A stretch of DNA of 64,000 bases from JALYOC01 sp036675345. GTDB lineage: Bacteria > Myxococcota > Myxococcia > Myxococcales > Myxococcaceae. The notes under the pieces were generated by a model. That model saw nothing but the letters and a program-made list of their open reading frames with translations. It was not told the origin of the DNA and did no database searches. Within the stretch, counting starts at the first letter, position 1; every line of letters starts with the position of its first letter. Positions 25,284 through 33,706 of the stretch are shown here, piece after piece. The position numbers were made by a program, and so were the translations under genes. The DNA is taken from the NCBI GenBank assembly GCA_036675345.1, contig JAKFFE010000026.1, positions 203,623-267,622 of the forward strand, read 5' to 3'.

Positions 25284-26150
25284 ATGCCGACCACCTTGCA
25301 CGATCATCTCGCCGGGAAGCGGTTTGGCCTGGTCCTCTCCGCCGGCTTCTTCGGCTTTTACGGCCACGCCGGCTTCCTCAAGGGGCTGCGCAACGCCGGG
25401 CTGGTGCCCAGCGCCTACGCCGGGACCTCCGCGGGCGGGATGGTGGCCGCCTACGCCGCCGCCGGCGCCTCCACCCAGGCGATCGAAGAGCTGGTGCTGC
25501 GTCAGACCCGGCAGAACTTCTGGGATCCGGATCCGGTGGGCGCGCTGGTGGACGTGGTCCGCGGCGGCGCCGGGTTCACCGGCCTGCTCAAGGGCAACCG
25601 CTTCCGGTCGCTGCTGGCGGACACCCTGCCGGTGCAGACCTTCGAGCAATGCCCGCACCCGCTGCTGATGGTGGCCACCAACCTCAGCGACGGCACCAGC
25701 CACCTCTTCGACAAGGGCGAATTGGTCCCGCGGATCCACGCCACCTGCGCCTACCCGGGGCTGTTCCGGGCGGTGAAGCTGGACGGAAAGCTGTTCTGGG
25801 ACGGGGGGCTGGTGGACAAGGCCCCGGTGCAGGCGATGGCCGAGGCCCCCTGGGCCAAGGACCTGGACGCGATCCTGGTCCACTACCTGCCGTCCCGGAC
25901 CCGGGGGGTGATGAGCGGACCGTTCGCCTACGCCCAGGGGATGTCCGCCGCCATGGCCGCGGTCCGCCGCGAACACTTCCGCCTGCAGCTGGCAGTGATG
26001 GAGGCCCGGAAGCTGCCGGTGCACGTGGTGGTCTCCACCCTCCCCCCGGTCTCCCCCACCGCCATGGAGCGCGGCTACGATGCGCTGGATCAGGCCCGCT
26101 CCAGCATCGAGCGCGCGCTGGCCCGCCCGCCGGTCCCGTTCGAGGTTTGA
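25284..26150 (+). CDS. Patatin-like phospholipase
   Basis: 288 aa. Nucleophile Ser49 in AGTSAGG (GxSxG) and Asp173 in WDGGLVD form the patatin catalytic dyad. The oxyanion loop, normally GGGxxG, is degenerate here (SAGFFGFYGHAG). No signal peptide, so probably a cytoplasmic lipase or acyl hydrolase acting on phospholipids. The stop is followed after one base by the kinase ATG, so the two are likely one transcript and may act in one pathway. Confidence 0.85.
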   Translation: MPTTLHDHLAGKRFGLVLSAGFFGFYGHAGFLKGLRNAGLVPSAYAGTSAGGMVAAYAAAGASTQAIEELVLRQTRQNFWDPDPVGALVDVVRGGAGFTGLLKGNRFRSLLADTLPVQTFEQCPHPLLMVATNLSDGTSHLFDKGELVPRIHATCAYPGLFRAVKLDGKLFWDGGLVDKAPVQAMAEAPWAKDLDAILVHYLPSRTRGVMSGPFAYAQGMSAAMAAVRREHFRLQLAVMEARKLPVHVVVSTLPPVSPTAMERGYDALDQARSSIERALARPPVPFEV

Positions 26151-26151
26151 G

Positions 26152-27144
26152 ATGAGCGAAGAGACCTCCCGCTTCCGGAAGATTGGCCGCTACGAGATCC
26201 TGGCCGGGCTGACCACCGGCGGCACCTCCGAGCTGTACCTGGCCTACACCCGGGGCCCGGGCGGCTTCCGCAAGTACCTGTGCCTCAAGAAGCTGCTCCC
26301 GGACGTGCAGCGCGAGCTGGGCTTTGTCCGGATGTTCCTGGACGAGGCGCGGATCACCGCGCTGTTGGCCCACCCGGGGATCGCCCAGGTGTTCGATCTG
26401 GGCGAGGACAACAGCGAGCTGTTCCTGGTGATGGAGTACGTCTCCGGTCAGGACCTCTCCAAGATCCAGCACGCCTGCAAGAAGGCCAACGTCCCGGTGC
26501 CGCTGGGGCTGGCCTGCAAGGCGATCCGCGACGCCTGCAACGCGCTCCACTACGCGCACCACTTCACCGACCCGTCCGGGATCGCCTCGCCGATCATCCA
26601 CCGCGACATGTCGATCAAGAACGTGATGGTCACCTACGACGGCACGGTGAAGGTGATCGACTTCGGGTTCGCGCTGGCCCGCGGCCGGCTGGAGAACACC
26701 CACACCGGGACCATCAAGGGCACCGCCCGCTTCCTCTCCCCGGAGACGATCCAGGGGATGAAGCCGGACGCGCGCAGCGACCTGTTCTCCACCGGGGTGG
26801 TGCTCTACGAGCTGCTCACCGGGCAGCGCGCCTTCCAGGGCGGCACCAGCGCGGAGATCATGGAGGCGGTGATGCAGGGGAAGCTGGCCCCCCCGCATCT
26901 GCTCAACCCGGAGGTCCCGCTCTCACTCTCCGAGGTGGTGATGAAGTGCGTGGCCCACGACCGGGAGGACCGCTTCCGCAACGGGGCCTCCATGGCCCGG
27001 GCCATCGAGCTGGCGATGGGCAGCACCCTGTGGGACGAGGCCCAGACCGGCGCCTACATGCAGGAGCTGTTCAAGGAGAAGCTGCACCAGTCCCGGGCCC
27101 AATTTGAACCCCGGCAGAAGCACCGCGAGGGCAGCTCCGCCTAA
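26152..27144 (+). CDS. Hanks-type Ser/Thr protein kinase
   Basis: 330 aa, kinase domain only, no transmembrane segment or sensor domain. Motifs: glycine loop LTTGGTSELYLA (20-31), Lys46 in LCLKKLL, Glu67, HRDMSIKNV (150-158; Asp152 and Asn157), DFG at 170-172, GTARFLSPE activation segment, and the DLFSTGVVLYELLTG helix. All catalytic residues are present. This soluble form is very common in myxobacteria. It starts one base after the patatin stop, and its own stop overlaps the convergent CoA-binding gene stop (TAA/TAG at 27141-27144). Confidence 0.93.
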   Translation: MSEETSRFRKIGRYEILAGLTTGGTSELYLAYTRGPGGFRKYLCLKKLLPDVQRELGFVRMFLDEARITALLAHPGIAQVFDLGEDNSELFLVMEYVSGQDLSKIQHACKKANVPVPLGLACKAIRDACNALHYAHHFTDPSGIASPIIHRDMSIKNVMVTYDGTVKVIDFGFALARGRLENTHTGTIKGTARFLSPETIQGMKPDARSDLFSTGVVLYELLTGQRAFQGGTSAEIMEAVMQGKLAPPHLLNPEVPLSLSEVVMKCVAHDREDRFRNGASMARAIELAMGSTLWDEAQTGAYMQELFKEKLHQSRAQFEPRQKHREGSSA

Positions 27145-27587
27145 CCGTTGCCGTAGCGCCGGTGGTCCACCATCAGGCACCGGTCCTGGATCACCTTGAT
27201 CCCCGCCTCCGCCAGTTTCTTGGCCGCCGCGTCGTTGCGGATCCCCAGCTGGAACCACACGTACTTCGGCTTCTTGGCCAGCAGATCCTCGAGGTGGCCG
27301 TCGATGTCCTGGGGGCGGCGGAACACGTCCACCATGTCCACCTCGCCGGGGATCTCCGTCAGCTTCCGGTACACCGGCTGGCCGAGGATGGTCTTCACCT
27401 CCGGGTAGTAGACCGGGACCGGCACCACCTCCACCCCGGCCTTGCTCAGGTAGTCCGCCACGTAGAAGGCCGGCTGGCCGGACTGGGCCTCGGTCTTGAT
27501 CCCCAGCACCGCGATCCGCTTGCTGTCCCGGACCGCCTGGCGCACCCCGTCTGAGTCTTCGATCAGGTTCTCGGTGTAGTCGGCCAT
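27141..27587 (-). CDS. CoA-binding domain protein (YccU-like)
   Basis: 148 aa. A single Rossmann-type CoA-binding domain: RIAVLGIKTEAQSGQPAFYVADYLSKAGVEVVPVPVYYPEV, then VFRRPQDIDGHLEDLLAKKPKYVWFQLGIRNDAAAKKLAEAGIKVIQDRCLMVDH. It matches YccU-type proteins, which bind CoA but have no settled function. The ATG at 27587 was chosen because the domain starts right after it. Convergent and overlapping in stop codons with the kinase gene. Confidence 0.85.
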   Translation of the reverse strand: MADYTENLIEDSDGVRQAVRDSKRIAVLGIKTEAQSGQPAFYVADYLSKAGVEVVPVPVYYPEVKTILGQPVYRKLTEIPGEVDMVDVFRRPQDIDGHLEDLLAKKPKYVWFQLGIRNDAAAKKLAEAGIKVIQDRCLMVDHRRYGNG

Positions 27588-27663
27588 CGTCTTTCCCCTC
27601 CTCCAAGTCAAAGCGGCCCGGCACCGCCGGACCGCCTCGGGTTCGCGCTGAAGCATGGACGCG

Positions 27664-27984
27664 CTACGGGTGCCGCGTCATCCCATCCGGCGCGTTCTCC
27701 ACCAGATCCCGCCCGATGTTCCGGCGGTCCCGACGTACCTCCTCGTCATCCTCCTGCGAGTTGTGCATCGCCATCCGGCGCGCGGCCTCGGCGAAGTCGC
27801 GCATCACGTCTTCCTTGGCGCGGTACTCGCGTCCGGGCAGCGACTTGAAGAGGTTGATCACCTCCACCGGCGCCCCGCCGTCCTCGGCGGCCCCGACCAG
27901 GGACTCCCGGGTCGCCGGGTAGGCCACCCCGTCCAGGTGCGTGCTCGGCGACAGCGCCGTGTCCTCTCCCCTTCCGAATGCCAT
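27664..27984 (-). CDS. DUF2795-domain protein
   Basis: 106 aa. The central part (LDGVAYPATRESLVGAAEDGGAPVEVINLFKSLPGREYRAKEDVMRDFA) fits DUF2795 (..FPAT..EL...A...GA...V...L..LP...Y....DV). The C terminus is charged and helical (ARRMAMHNSQEDDEEVRRDRRN). Cytoplasmic, function unknown. The long open frame reaching to 29649 on this strand is the shadow of the peptidase gene opposite, so the ATG at 27984 is used. Confidence 0.72.
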   Translation of the reverse strand: MAFGRGEDTALSPSTHLDGVAYPATRESLVGAAEDGGAPVEVINLFKSLPGREYRAKEDVMRDFAEAARRMAMHNSQEDDEEVRRDRRNIGRDLVENAPDGMTRHP

Positions 27985-28134
27985 GGTGTTCCTCTCCTCG
28001 CCCGCCGTGGGCGCCTGGGGTTCGTCTGTCCTCAAGGTGCGGACGAAGCGCCGGGTCGGCACCGGGAGCGCCCGCCGGGCTGCCTGCTCCCCCGGGAAGC
28101 GCCCCACAGCGCCGTCCGGTAAGGTGCCGCCCGC

Positions 28135-29682
28135 ATGATTGCCCTGCTCGCCACCTTGCTCCTCTCCGCCACCCCGGAGCCCGCCAGCGTCTTTGACCTG
28201 CAGCCGTCCCAGTTCCTGGAACAGGCCCGTCAGGATGTCCGCGAGCTGCACCGGCACGCCTCCGGCCTCGCCCGGCTCAAGGGCGCGGTGGACCAGCTGG
28301 GCGGGCTGAAGAAGCGCGCCCAGACGCTGACCCTGACCCCGGATGAGAAGTCGAACCTGCTCTCCACCTGGGCGGCCCACTACGACTACGTGCTCTCCGC
28401 GGAGGTGATCCGGCAGCGCTACTGGGACTACTGGAAGGTCCCGCCCACCGATCCGGTCAAGCACGGCTGGGGCTTTCTGCTCACCCACTCGGCGCTGACC
28501 CTGCAACTGGCCTACGGGCTGGCGTTCGCCGACGTGGCCACCGGGGAGAAGCAGCTGGAGACCCTGCTGGATGAGGGCTCCGCCGAGCACGGCCTGCAGT
28601 CCGGGACCTTCTCCCGTTTCAAGGAGCGGGTGGTCCACGTCTCCACCACCACCCAGCTGCTCACCGGCGATGCCTACGCCAAGCAGCTGCCCGGCACCTG
28701 GCGGACCGCCAAGCTGCTGGACGATCCGGACGCGGTCTCGCTGATCCAGCAGATGCGCCGGCACGCCAAGGCCGCGCGCACCCGGCTCTCCCGGCGGGGG
28801 CTGAAGCTGTTCGCCAAGGCGGCCCTGGATGGACTGGCGGACGGCGCGGCCCGGGCGATCTTCCCGGTGCAGCTGAACGTGGCGGAGTGGATGGGGGACA
28901 CCCGGGTGCACCGCCAGGGCAAGCCGCTGATCGGCCGGGAGCAGGCCCAGCGCCTGGCGGAGCGGATGGAGCCGGGGGACATCCTGGTGGCGCGGCAGAA
29001 CTGGTACCTCTCCAACATCGGGCTGCCCGGCTTCTGGCCACACGCGGAGCTGTTTTTGGGCCGGCCGGAGGTGCTGGGCGGCTACTTCGACAGCGACCCG
29101 GAGGTGCTCAGCTACGTGCGCGCGCAGAAGGAAGGGGTGTTGACCTTCTCCGAGCTGTTGGCCCGGCGCTTTCCGGCCAAGTGGACCGCGTACCAGGGCA
29201 CCGACTTCTTGGACGATCCGGTGGTGGTGCTGGAGTCGATCAGCGAGGGGGTGTCCTTCACCGGGATCCGCCACGCGATGATGACCGACTACCTGGGGGT
29301 GATGCGGCCCCGGCGTTCCCGCCTGGAGAAGGCCAAGGCGGTGTTGCGGGCCTTCTCCTACCAGGGCCGGCCTTACGACTTCGACTTCGATTTCTTCTCC
29401 GACTCCAAGCTGGTTTGCACCGAGCTTGTGTACAAGAGCTACGCGCCCTCCAAGGATCTGACCGGGCTGACCTTCCCGCTGGTGAAGGTGGCGGGGCGGA
29501 TGACCCTGCCGGCCAATGCCCTGGTCCGGCTGTTCGACGAAGAATACGGACGCGAGGATCGCCAGCTGGACTTCGTGGGTTTTCTGGATGGGCGGGAGAA
29601 GGACGGGACGGCAGTGGAGGCCGACGTGGACTCCTTCCGCCGCACGCATACGCGGGTGAAGTGGGACATCGCCCAGGAGTGA
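28135..29682 (+). CDS. YiiX/YebB-like permuted papain-fold (NlpC/P60 superfamily) protein
   Basis: 515 aa with an N-terminal signal peptide (MIALLATLLLSATPEPAS). The first ~270 residues are helical and not recognised. The C-terminal part has the permuted NlpC/P60 layout: GDILVARQNWYLSNIGLPGFWPHAELFLG with a likely catalytic His, and KLVCTELVYKSY with a likely catalytic Cys. YiiX-type enzymes are amidases or hydrolases of the envelope. A 100-aa gene begins 8 bp downstream. Long N-terminal extension compared with ~200-aa YiiX. Probably periplasmic. Confidence 0.8.
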   Translation: MIALLATLLLSATPEPASVFDLQPSQFLEQARQDVRELHRHASGLARLKGAVDQLGGLKKRAQTLTLTPDEKSNLLSTWAAHYDYVLSAEVIRQRYWDYWKVPPTDPVKHGWGFLLTHSALTLQLAYGLAFADVATGEKQLETLLDEGSAEHGLQSGTFSRFKERVVHVSTTTQLLTGDAYAKQLPGTWRTAKLLDDPDAVSLIQQMRRHAKAARTRLSRRGLKLFAKAALDGLADGAARAIFPVQLNVAEWMGDTRVHRQGKPLIGREQAQRLAERMEPGDILVARQNWYLSNIGLPGFWPHAELFLGRPEVLGGYFDSDPEVLSYVRAQKEGVLTFSELLARRFPAKWTAYQGTDFLDDPVVVLESISEGVSFTGIRHAMMTDYLGVMRPRRSRLEKAKAVLRAFSYQGRPYDFDFDFFSDSKLVCTELVYKSYAPSKDLTGLTFPLVKVAGRMTLPANALVRLFDEEYGREDRQLDFVGFLDGREKDGTAVEADVDSFRRTHTRVKWDIAQE

Positions 29683-29690
29683 GCAAGACC

Positions 29691-29993
29691 ATGAGTAACG
29701 AGACCCTGTCCGCGGAGAATGCCGCCACCGCGCTGGAGATCACCGACGCCCTGCTGGCGAAGATGATCGATCAGCAGCGGGAGAAGGTGCTGCGACAGGC
29801 GCGCCAGGCGGTGCCGCACATCAGCTCCGAGGACGTGATGAACCCCAACGACTACCCGGAGCTCAAGGCGCACCCCACCTTCGACTACGAGGACGGGATC
29901 CTGGCCGGGCTGATCTCCGCTCAGGTGGCGATCCGCGCCGAGCTGCGCCGGTTGATCCTCCCCTCCACCCCGCCGCCGCTCTCCTTCCTGTGA
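29691..29993 (+). CDS. Conserved hypothetical protein, helical
   Basis: 100 aa, no recognised domain. It is helical and charged with ALEITDALLAKMIDQQREKVLRQARQAVPHISSEDVMNPNDYPELKAHPTFDYEDGILAGLISAQVAIRAELRRL. It starts 8 bp after the YiiX-like gene and its stop overlaps the GTG start of the SirB1-like gene (GTGA), so the three are translationally linked. Confidence 0.65.
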   Translation: MSNETLSAENAATALEITDALLAKMIDQQREKVLRQARQAVPHISSEDVMNPNDYPELKAHPTFDYEDGILAGLISAQVAIRAELRRLILPSTPPPLSFL

Positions 29994-30820
29994 GCCAGAC
30001 GGATCGCCCCCGACGGCTGCTGCAGGAGGCCCTGGCCGGAGAGCCGCCCCGGCTGGACCGGGTAGCGCTGGCGATCGCCGCGCTGGGTGATCCGGAGGTG
30101 GACCCCCAGCGGCTGCTGGCCACGCTGGACGAACTGGGGGACCGGGTCCGGCGACGTCAGCCGGACGGCAGCGTCCGGGAGCGGCTGGAGGCGCTGCGAG
30201 AGGTGCTGGGCGCGGAGGAGGGCTTCCGGGGCGACGCGGAGGAGTACTTCGCTCCGGAGAACAGCTTCCTGGACCGGGTGCTGGAGCGGAAGCGCGGGCT
30301 GCCGATCACCCTCTCCTTGCTCTACGTGGAGGTGGGCCTGCGCGCCGGCCTGCCGATGTTCGGGATCCCCTTCCCCGCCCACTTCCTGGCCGGGGCCCAG
30401 CTGGAGGACGGCCAGCGGGTGGGGATCGACGCCTTCGCCGGAGGCCGGGTGCTGGATGAGCAGGGCTGTCAGCAGCTGCTGGATCGGGTGACGCCGGGCG
30501 CGAAGTTCGCCCCCCAGCTGCTGGTCCCCGCCTCCGCCAAGGCGATCGCCTGGCGGATGCTCAACAACCTCAAGCGGATCTACGCGGAGCGCGACGAGGT
30601 GGAGCGCGGGCTGGCTGTGCTGGAGCTGATGCTGACGGTGGAGCCGGATCACCCCGGCGAGCTGCGCGCGCGGGCGATGCTGTACCAGAAGCTGGGCGCG
30701 TTTCGCGCCGCGCTGGCGGACGTGGAGAAGGTGCTGGCGCTGTCCGCCCAGGCCCCGGACCGGGTCCAGCTGGAGCGGCTGCGGCGGGTGCTGATCGATC
30801 GGGTGCAGCTGCTGAACTGA
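29990..30820 (+). CDS. SirB1-like transglutaminase-fold / TPR protein
   Basis: 276 aa from a GTG that overlaps the previous stop. The SirB1 signature lies at ~100-140 (NSFLDRVLERKRGLPITLSLLYVEVGLRAGLPMFGIPFPAHFLA), where the usual transglutaminase-like fold has lost a clear Cys-His-Asp triad. The last ~90 residues are TPR-like (MLNNLKRIYAERDEVERGLAVLELMLTVEPDHPGELRARAMLYQKLG). Function of SirB1 proteins is unknown. Last gene of the 28135-30820 group. Confidence 0.85.
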   Translation: MSQTDRPRRLLQEALAGEPPRLDRVALAIAALGDPEVDPQRLLATLDELGDRVRRRQPDGSVRERLEALREVLGAEEGFRGDAEEYFAPENSFLDRVLERKRGLPITLSLLYVEVGLRAGLPMFGIPFPAHFLAGAQLEDGQRVGIDAFAGGRVLDEQGCQQLLDRVTPGAKFAPQLLVPASAKAIAWRMLNNLKRIYAERDEVERGLAVLELMLTVEPDHPGELRARAMLYQKLGAFRAALADVEKVLALSAQAPDRVQLERLRRVLIDRVQLLN

Positions 30821-30855
30821 AAAAGGCGGAAGGCCCGGGTGACAGGCCTCCCGCC
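30820..30855 (-). terminator. Rho-independent terminator for the acidic repeat lipoprotein
   Basis: On the minus strand GGCGGGAGGCC and GGCCTTCCGCC (30845-30855 and 30825-30835) pair with one mismatch and are followed by TTTTT. It lies 24 bp past the stop at 30879. It may also stop the converging 29990-30820 transcript. Confidence 0.65.
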
Positions 30856-30878
30856 CCGACTTTCAGTGCCCACGCGGG

Positions 30879-31280
30879 CTACTGCTGGGAAGCGTCGTCG
30901 TTGTTCTCGATCGGCCCCTCGTTGTCGTTGAGCACGCCCGGGTTCTCACCGACCTGGTCCTCGTTCTCCTCCAGCGGACCCTCACCGTCGTTGAGCACGC
31001 CCTCCTGGTCGCCGATCATCGCGTCATCATCGGAGCGCTCCTCGATCGGACCTTCCCCGTCGTTCCACACGCCCTCGTTCTCACCGATCTTGCCGTCGCG
31101 GCGCTCCTCGATGGGACCCTCCCCGTCGTTGATCACGCCCTCGTTCTGCCCCACGCCCTCCTCGCCGGCGCCGCCGATGCCGGGACGCTCGTCCTCCACC
31201 CGGGCCTCCTTGCTGCAGGCCCCCAGCATCGCGGTCGCACCAACGATTCCAGCCACCATCCACTTGTTGAAGGTCTTCAT
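30879..31280 (-). CDS. Acidic tandem-repeat lipoprotein
   Basis: 133 aa. Signal MKTFNKWMVAGIVGATAMLGAC gives a lipid Cys at residue 22. The mature part is very acidic and built of four imperfect repeats of about 20-24 residues around NEGVxNDGEGPIEE (VINDGEGPIEER, VWNDGEGPIEER, VLNDGEGPLEEN, VLNDNEGPIENN). The Asp/Asn/Gly/Glu turns look able to bind cations such as Ca2+, which is a guess. Divergent from the Nudix gene and followed by its own terminator, so it is monocistronic. No known family. Confidence 0.7.
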   Translation of the reverse strand: MKTFNKWMVAGIVGATAMLGACSKEARVEDERPGIGGAGEEGVGQNEGVINDGEGPIEERRDGKIGENEGVWNDGEGPIEERSDDDAMIGDQEGVLNDGEGPLEENEDQVGENPGVLNDNEGPIENNDDASQQ

Positions 31281-31427
31281 GGGTCCGTTGCTCCTGATTT
31301 GGGGTTCATTCCGCCCTGCCCGAAGAAAGTAGGTCCCCGGTCCCGGACGTGAAGAGAGGCCCCGCTCGCCAGCCTGCTCTCCAGGCGGGCCTTGGGTTGA
31401 CGGTGCCGCTGGGTTACGCAGCCAAGG

Positions 31428-31976
31428 GTGAGCTCCAAGCCCCCCGCCCCGTGGACGCGCATCCGCCAAGGACAGCCGCTGGACCTGACCATCCTCAAGG
31501 TCCGGGAGGACACGGTGGCCGACCCCCGGGACGGGGCGCACCACCCGCGGGTGATCATCGACGCCCCGGACTGGGTGAACATCATCCCGATCACCCGCGA
31601 GGGCCGGGTGGTGCTGATCCGTCAGTTCCGCTTCGGGGTCTGGCAGCGCACCCTGGAGCTGCCCGGAGGGATCGTGGACCCGGGAGAGGATCCGCAGACC
31701 GCCGCAATCCGCGAGCTGGAGGAGGAGACCGGCTACCGCCCCGGCCAGGTGATCCCCCTGGGCTGGGTGCATCCCAATCCGGCGATCCAATCCAACCGCT
31801 GCCACTCCTACCTGGCGCTGGATTGTGACCAGGTCCACCAGGGCCAACCGGAGGCCACCGAGGACATCACCGTGGAGCTGAGGGACCGCGCCGAGATCCC
31901 CGGCCTGATCCTGGGCGGCGAGATCTCCCACGCCCTGGTGGTGACCGCCTTCTACCTCCAGGCGCACCGCCGCTGA
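31428..31976 (+). CDS. Nudix hydrolase, ADP-ribose pyrophosphatase-like
   Basis: 182 aa from a GTG. A full Nudix box is present (GGIVDPGEDPQTAAIRELEEETGY; GX5EX7REUXEEXGU), preceded by the IRQFRFGVWQRTLELPGG strand typical of ADP-ribose and related sugar-nucleotide pyrophosphatases. It probably hydrolyses ADP-ribose to AMP and ribose-5-phosphate. Cytoplasmic. The REP-like hairpin follows its stop after 14 bp. Confidence 0.88.
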   Translation: MSSKPPAPWTRIRQGQPLDLTILKVREDTVADPRDGAHHPRVIIDAPDWVNIIPITREGRVVLIRQFRFGVWQRTLELPGGIVDPGEDPQTAAIRELEEETGYRPGQVIPLGWVHPNPAIQSNRCHSYLALDCDQVHQGQPEATEDITVELRDRAEIPGLILGGEISHALVVTAFYLQAHRR

Positions 31977-31977
31977 C

Positions 31978-32047
31978 GCACCGTGACAATAAAGGGGACA
32001 GGCTGCATTTTCGCCGCGGTGCGCCGAAAATGTAGCCTGTCCCCTTT
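31978..32047. repeat. REP-like element with a 27-bp-arm hairpin
   Basis: Two 27-nt arms (31991-32017 and 32021-32047) pair at 25 of 27 positions around a GGT loop, beginning AAAGGGGACAGGCT. It lies between the convergent Nudix and class V aminotransferase genes and may stop transcription both ways. The 24-nt stretch starting 31978 (GCACCGTGACAAT, then AAAGGGGACAG) recurs at 63872-63895 with two mismatches, which shows a dispersed family. Similar sequences are known near REP-associated tyrosine transposases; none is in the window. Confidence 0.7.
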
Positions 32048-32048
32048 T

Positions 32049-33242
32049 TCAGTGGGCGCGGTGGCCCAGCGGTCCCTTGCGCAGGGTCCCCGAGGCTCGC
32101 AGCGACTGGATCTCGGCCATGATCGCGCGGCACTCCTCGTCGGAGTTGTAGAAGTGCGGCGAGACCCGGACCCCGGCGCCGGGGCGGTGGTCGACCACGA
32201 AGCCGCGCTCGATCAGCTTGCCGCAGGCGTCTTCCGATCCTTCGAACTCCATGCACACCGTGTTGCCCCGCCGCTCCGGGGCCCGCGGGGTGCGCACGGT
32301 CAGCCCCTGCTCATCCGCCAGCTCCATCAGCAGGGTGGTCTGGCGCAGTGACTTCTCGCGGATCGCCGCCACTCCCACCTTCTCGATGATCTCGTAGCCG
32401 GCCCGCGCCTGGTACAGGGTGGGCACCGAGGGGGTCCCGCCCATGAAGCGGTGCGCGTCCTCCGCGTAGTCCACCTCGCCGAAGCGGAAGTCGAAGGGGT
32501 GCTTGTCGGAGAACCACCCGGTCATCCTCGGCTTCAGCCTGGGGATCAGATCCTCTCGCACGTAGAGGTAGGCCGCTCCCGGCCCTCCGCACAGCCACTT
32601 CACCGACCCGCCCAGCAGGCAGTCCACCTTCAGCGCCTGGACGTCGATCGGGACCGCCCCGGTGGCCTGATAGCAGTCCAGCACCACCATCGCCCCGTGG
32701 CGGTGGGCGGCCTCGATGATCGGCTGGATCTCCAGCAGGCCGGAGGAGCGGAACAACACCAGGTCCAGCGGCACCACCAGGGTGGTGTCGTCGATGGCCC
32801 GGATGATGTCCTCGGTCTCGATGTTCAGCCCCCCGTCGCGGGACTTCACCACCTCCACCCGGGCGCCGCGGTCCTGCTGGGCCACCCAGTTGTAGACCAC
32901 CGAGGGGAAGTTCAGCTCGGTGGTGACCACCTTGTTCCGCTTCCCGGAGAACTCCAGGGCGGAGATCAGGATCGAGGTCAGGGTGGAGACGTTCTGGTGC
33001 ATGGTCATGGTGCCGCTCGGGGCGTTGAGGATCCGCCCCAGCATCCCCGCCGTCTCGGGCACCATCGGCATCCAGGTGTGCCAGGCCACCACCCCCTCGC
33101 TGGCCCAGAGGTCGGCGTAGGACTTCAGCTGCGCGTAGACCTGGCGCGGCATCGCCCCCAGCGAGTTGCTGATCAGGTAGCCGGCCTTCTTCTCGAGGAT
33201 GGGGAACTCGCTGCGCCACTGCAGGAGGGGATCGGTCGCCAT
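32049..33242 (-). CDS. Class V aminotransferase (kynureninase / cysteine desulfurase-like fold)
   Basis: 397 aa PLP enzyme. PLP Lys lies in GGSVKWLCGGPGAAYLYVR; the ring-binding Asp in MVVLDCYQATGAVPIDV; the N-terminal part has GYLISNSLGAMPRQVYAQL. The WLCGGPG stretch and the overall layout resemble kynureninase more than cysteine desulfurase, whose catalytic Cys loop is not seen, but kyn-pathway genes are absent. It lies at the end of the trxB-moaC operon, 32 bp after moaC. Substrate undetermined. Confidence 0.75.
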   Translation of the reverse strand: MATDPLLQWRSEFPILEKKAGYLISNSLGAMPRQVYAQLKSYADLWASEGVVAWHTWMPMVPETAGMLGRILNAPSGTMTMHQNVSTLTSILISALEFSGKRNKVVTTELNFPSVVYNWVAQQDRGARVEVVKSRDGGLNIETEDIIRAIDDTTLVVPLDLVLFRSSGLLEIQPIIEAAHRHGAMVVLDCYQATGAVPIDVQALKVDCLLGGSVKWLCGGPGAAYLYVREDLIPRLKPRMTGWFSDKHPFDFRFGEVDYAEDAHRFMGGTPSVPTLYQARAGYEIIEKVGVAAIREKSLRQTTLLMELADEQGLTVRTPRAPERRGNTVCMEFEGSEDACGKLIERGFVVDHRPGAGVRVSPHFYNSDEECRAIMAEIQSLRASGTLRKGPLGHRAH

Positions 33243-33274
33243 GACCAAAGCTCCTACCATGGAGACCCCGGGGC

Positions 33275-33706
33275 TTACCGCTTCCAGGTGCCGGAGCGTC
33301 CGCCGCTCTTCTTCTCCAGCTGCAGCCTCTCCACCACCATCCCCCGGTCCACGCTCTTGAGCATGTCGTAGACGGTCAGCGCGGCGGCGGAAGCCGCGGT
33401 CAGCGCCTCCATCTCCACCCCGGTGCGGTCCACCGTCTTCACCTCCACCCGCACCCGGGCCCCGTCCCGCAGCAGGGTGATCTCCGCGGTGACCGCGGAG
33501 AGGGAGATCGGGTGGCAGAGCGGAATGAAGGTCGGGGTGTTCTTGGCGGCCATCACCGCCGCCAACCTGGCCGCGGCCAGCACGTCCCCCTTCTCCACCT
33601 TGCCCTCGCGGATCCGCTTCACGGTGGCGGGCAGCATCTTGAGCCGGGCGGTGGCCACCGCCACCCGCTCGGTCTTCTCCTTGCCTCCCACGTCCACCAT
33701 CTTCAT
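33275..33706 (-). CDS. moaC: Cyclic pyranopterin monophosphate synthase MoaC
   Basis: 143 aa. Signature MVDVGGKEKTERVAVA at the N terminus, PLCHPI (62-66), GVEMEALTAASAAALTVYDMLK with the likely catalytic Asp114 and Lys117 that correspond to the Asp/Lys of E. coli MoaC. It converts the GTP-derived cyclo-dihydro-GTP to cPMP, the second step of molybdopterin synthesis. The start overlaps the stop of the PLP-enzyme gene (ATGA). No moaA is in the window. Confidence 0.95.
   Translation of the reverse strand: MKMVDVGGKEKTERVAVATARLKMLPATVKRIREGKVEKGDVLAAARLAAVMAAKNTPTFIPLCHPISLSAVTAEITLLRDGARVRVEVKTVDRTGVEMEALTAASAAALTVYDMLKSVDRGMVVERLQLEKKSGGRSGTWKR

Noticed and set aside
32049..33242. Calling the class V enzyme a cysteine desulfurase (IscS/SufS)
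   Set aside because: The catalytic Cys loop is not recognisable and no isc/suf genes are near; kynureninase-like features fit better.
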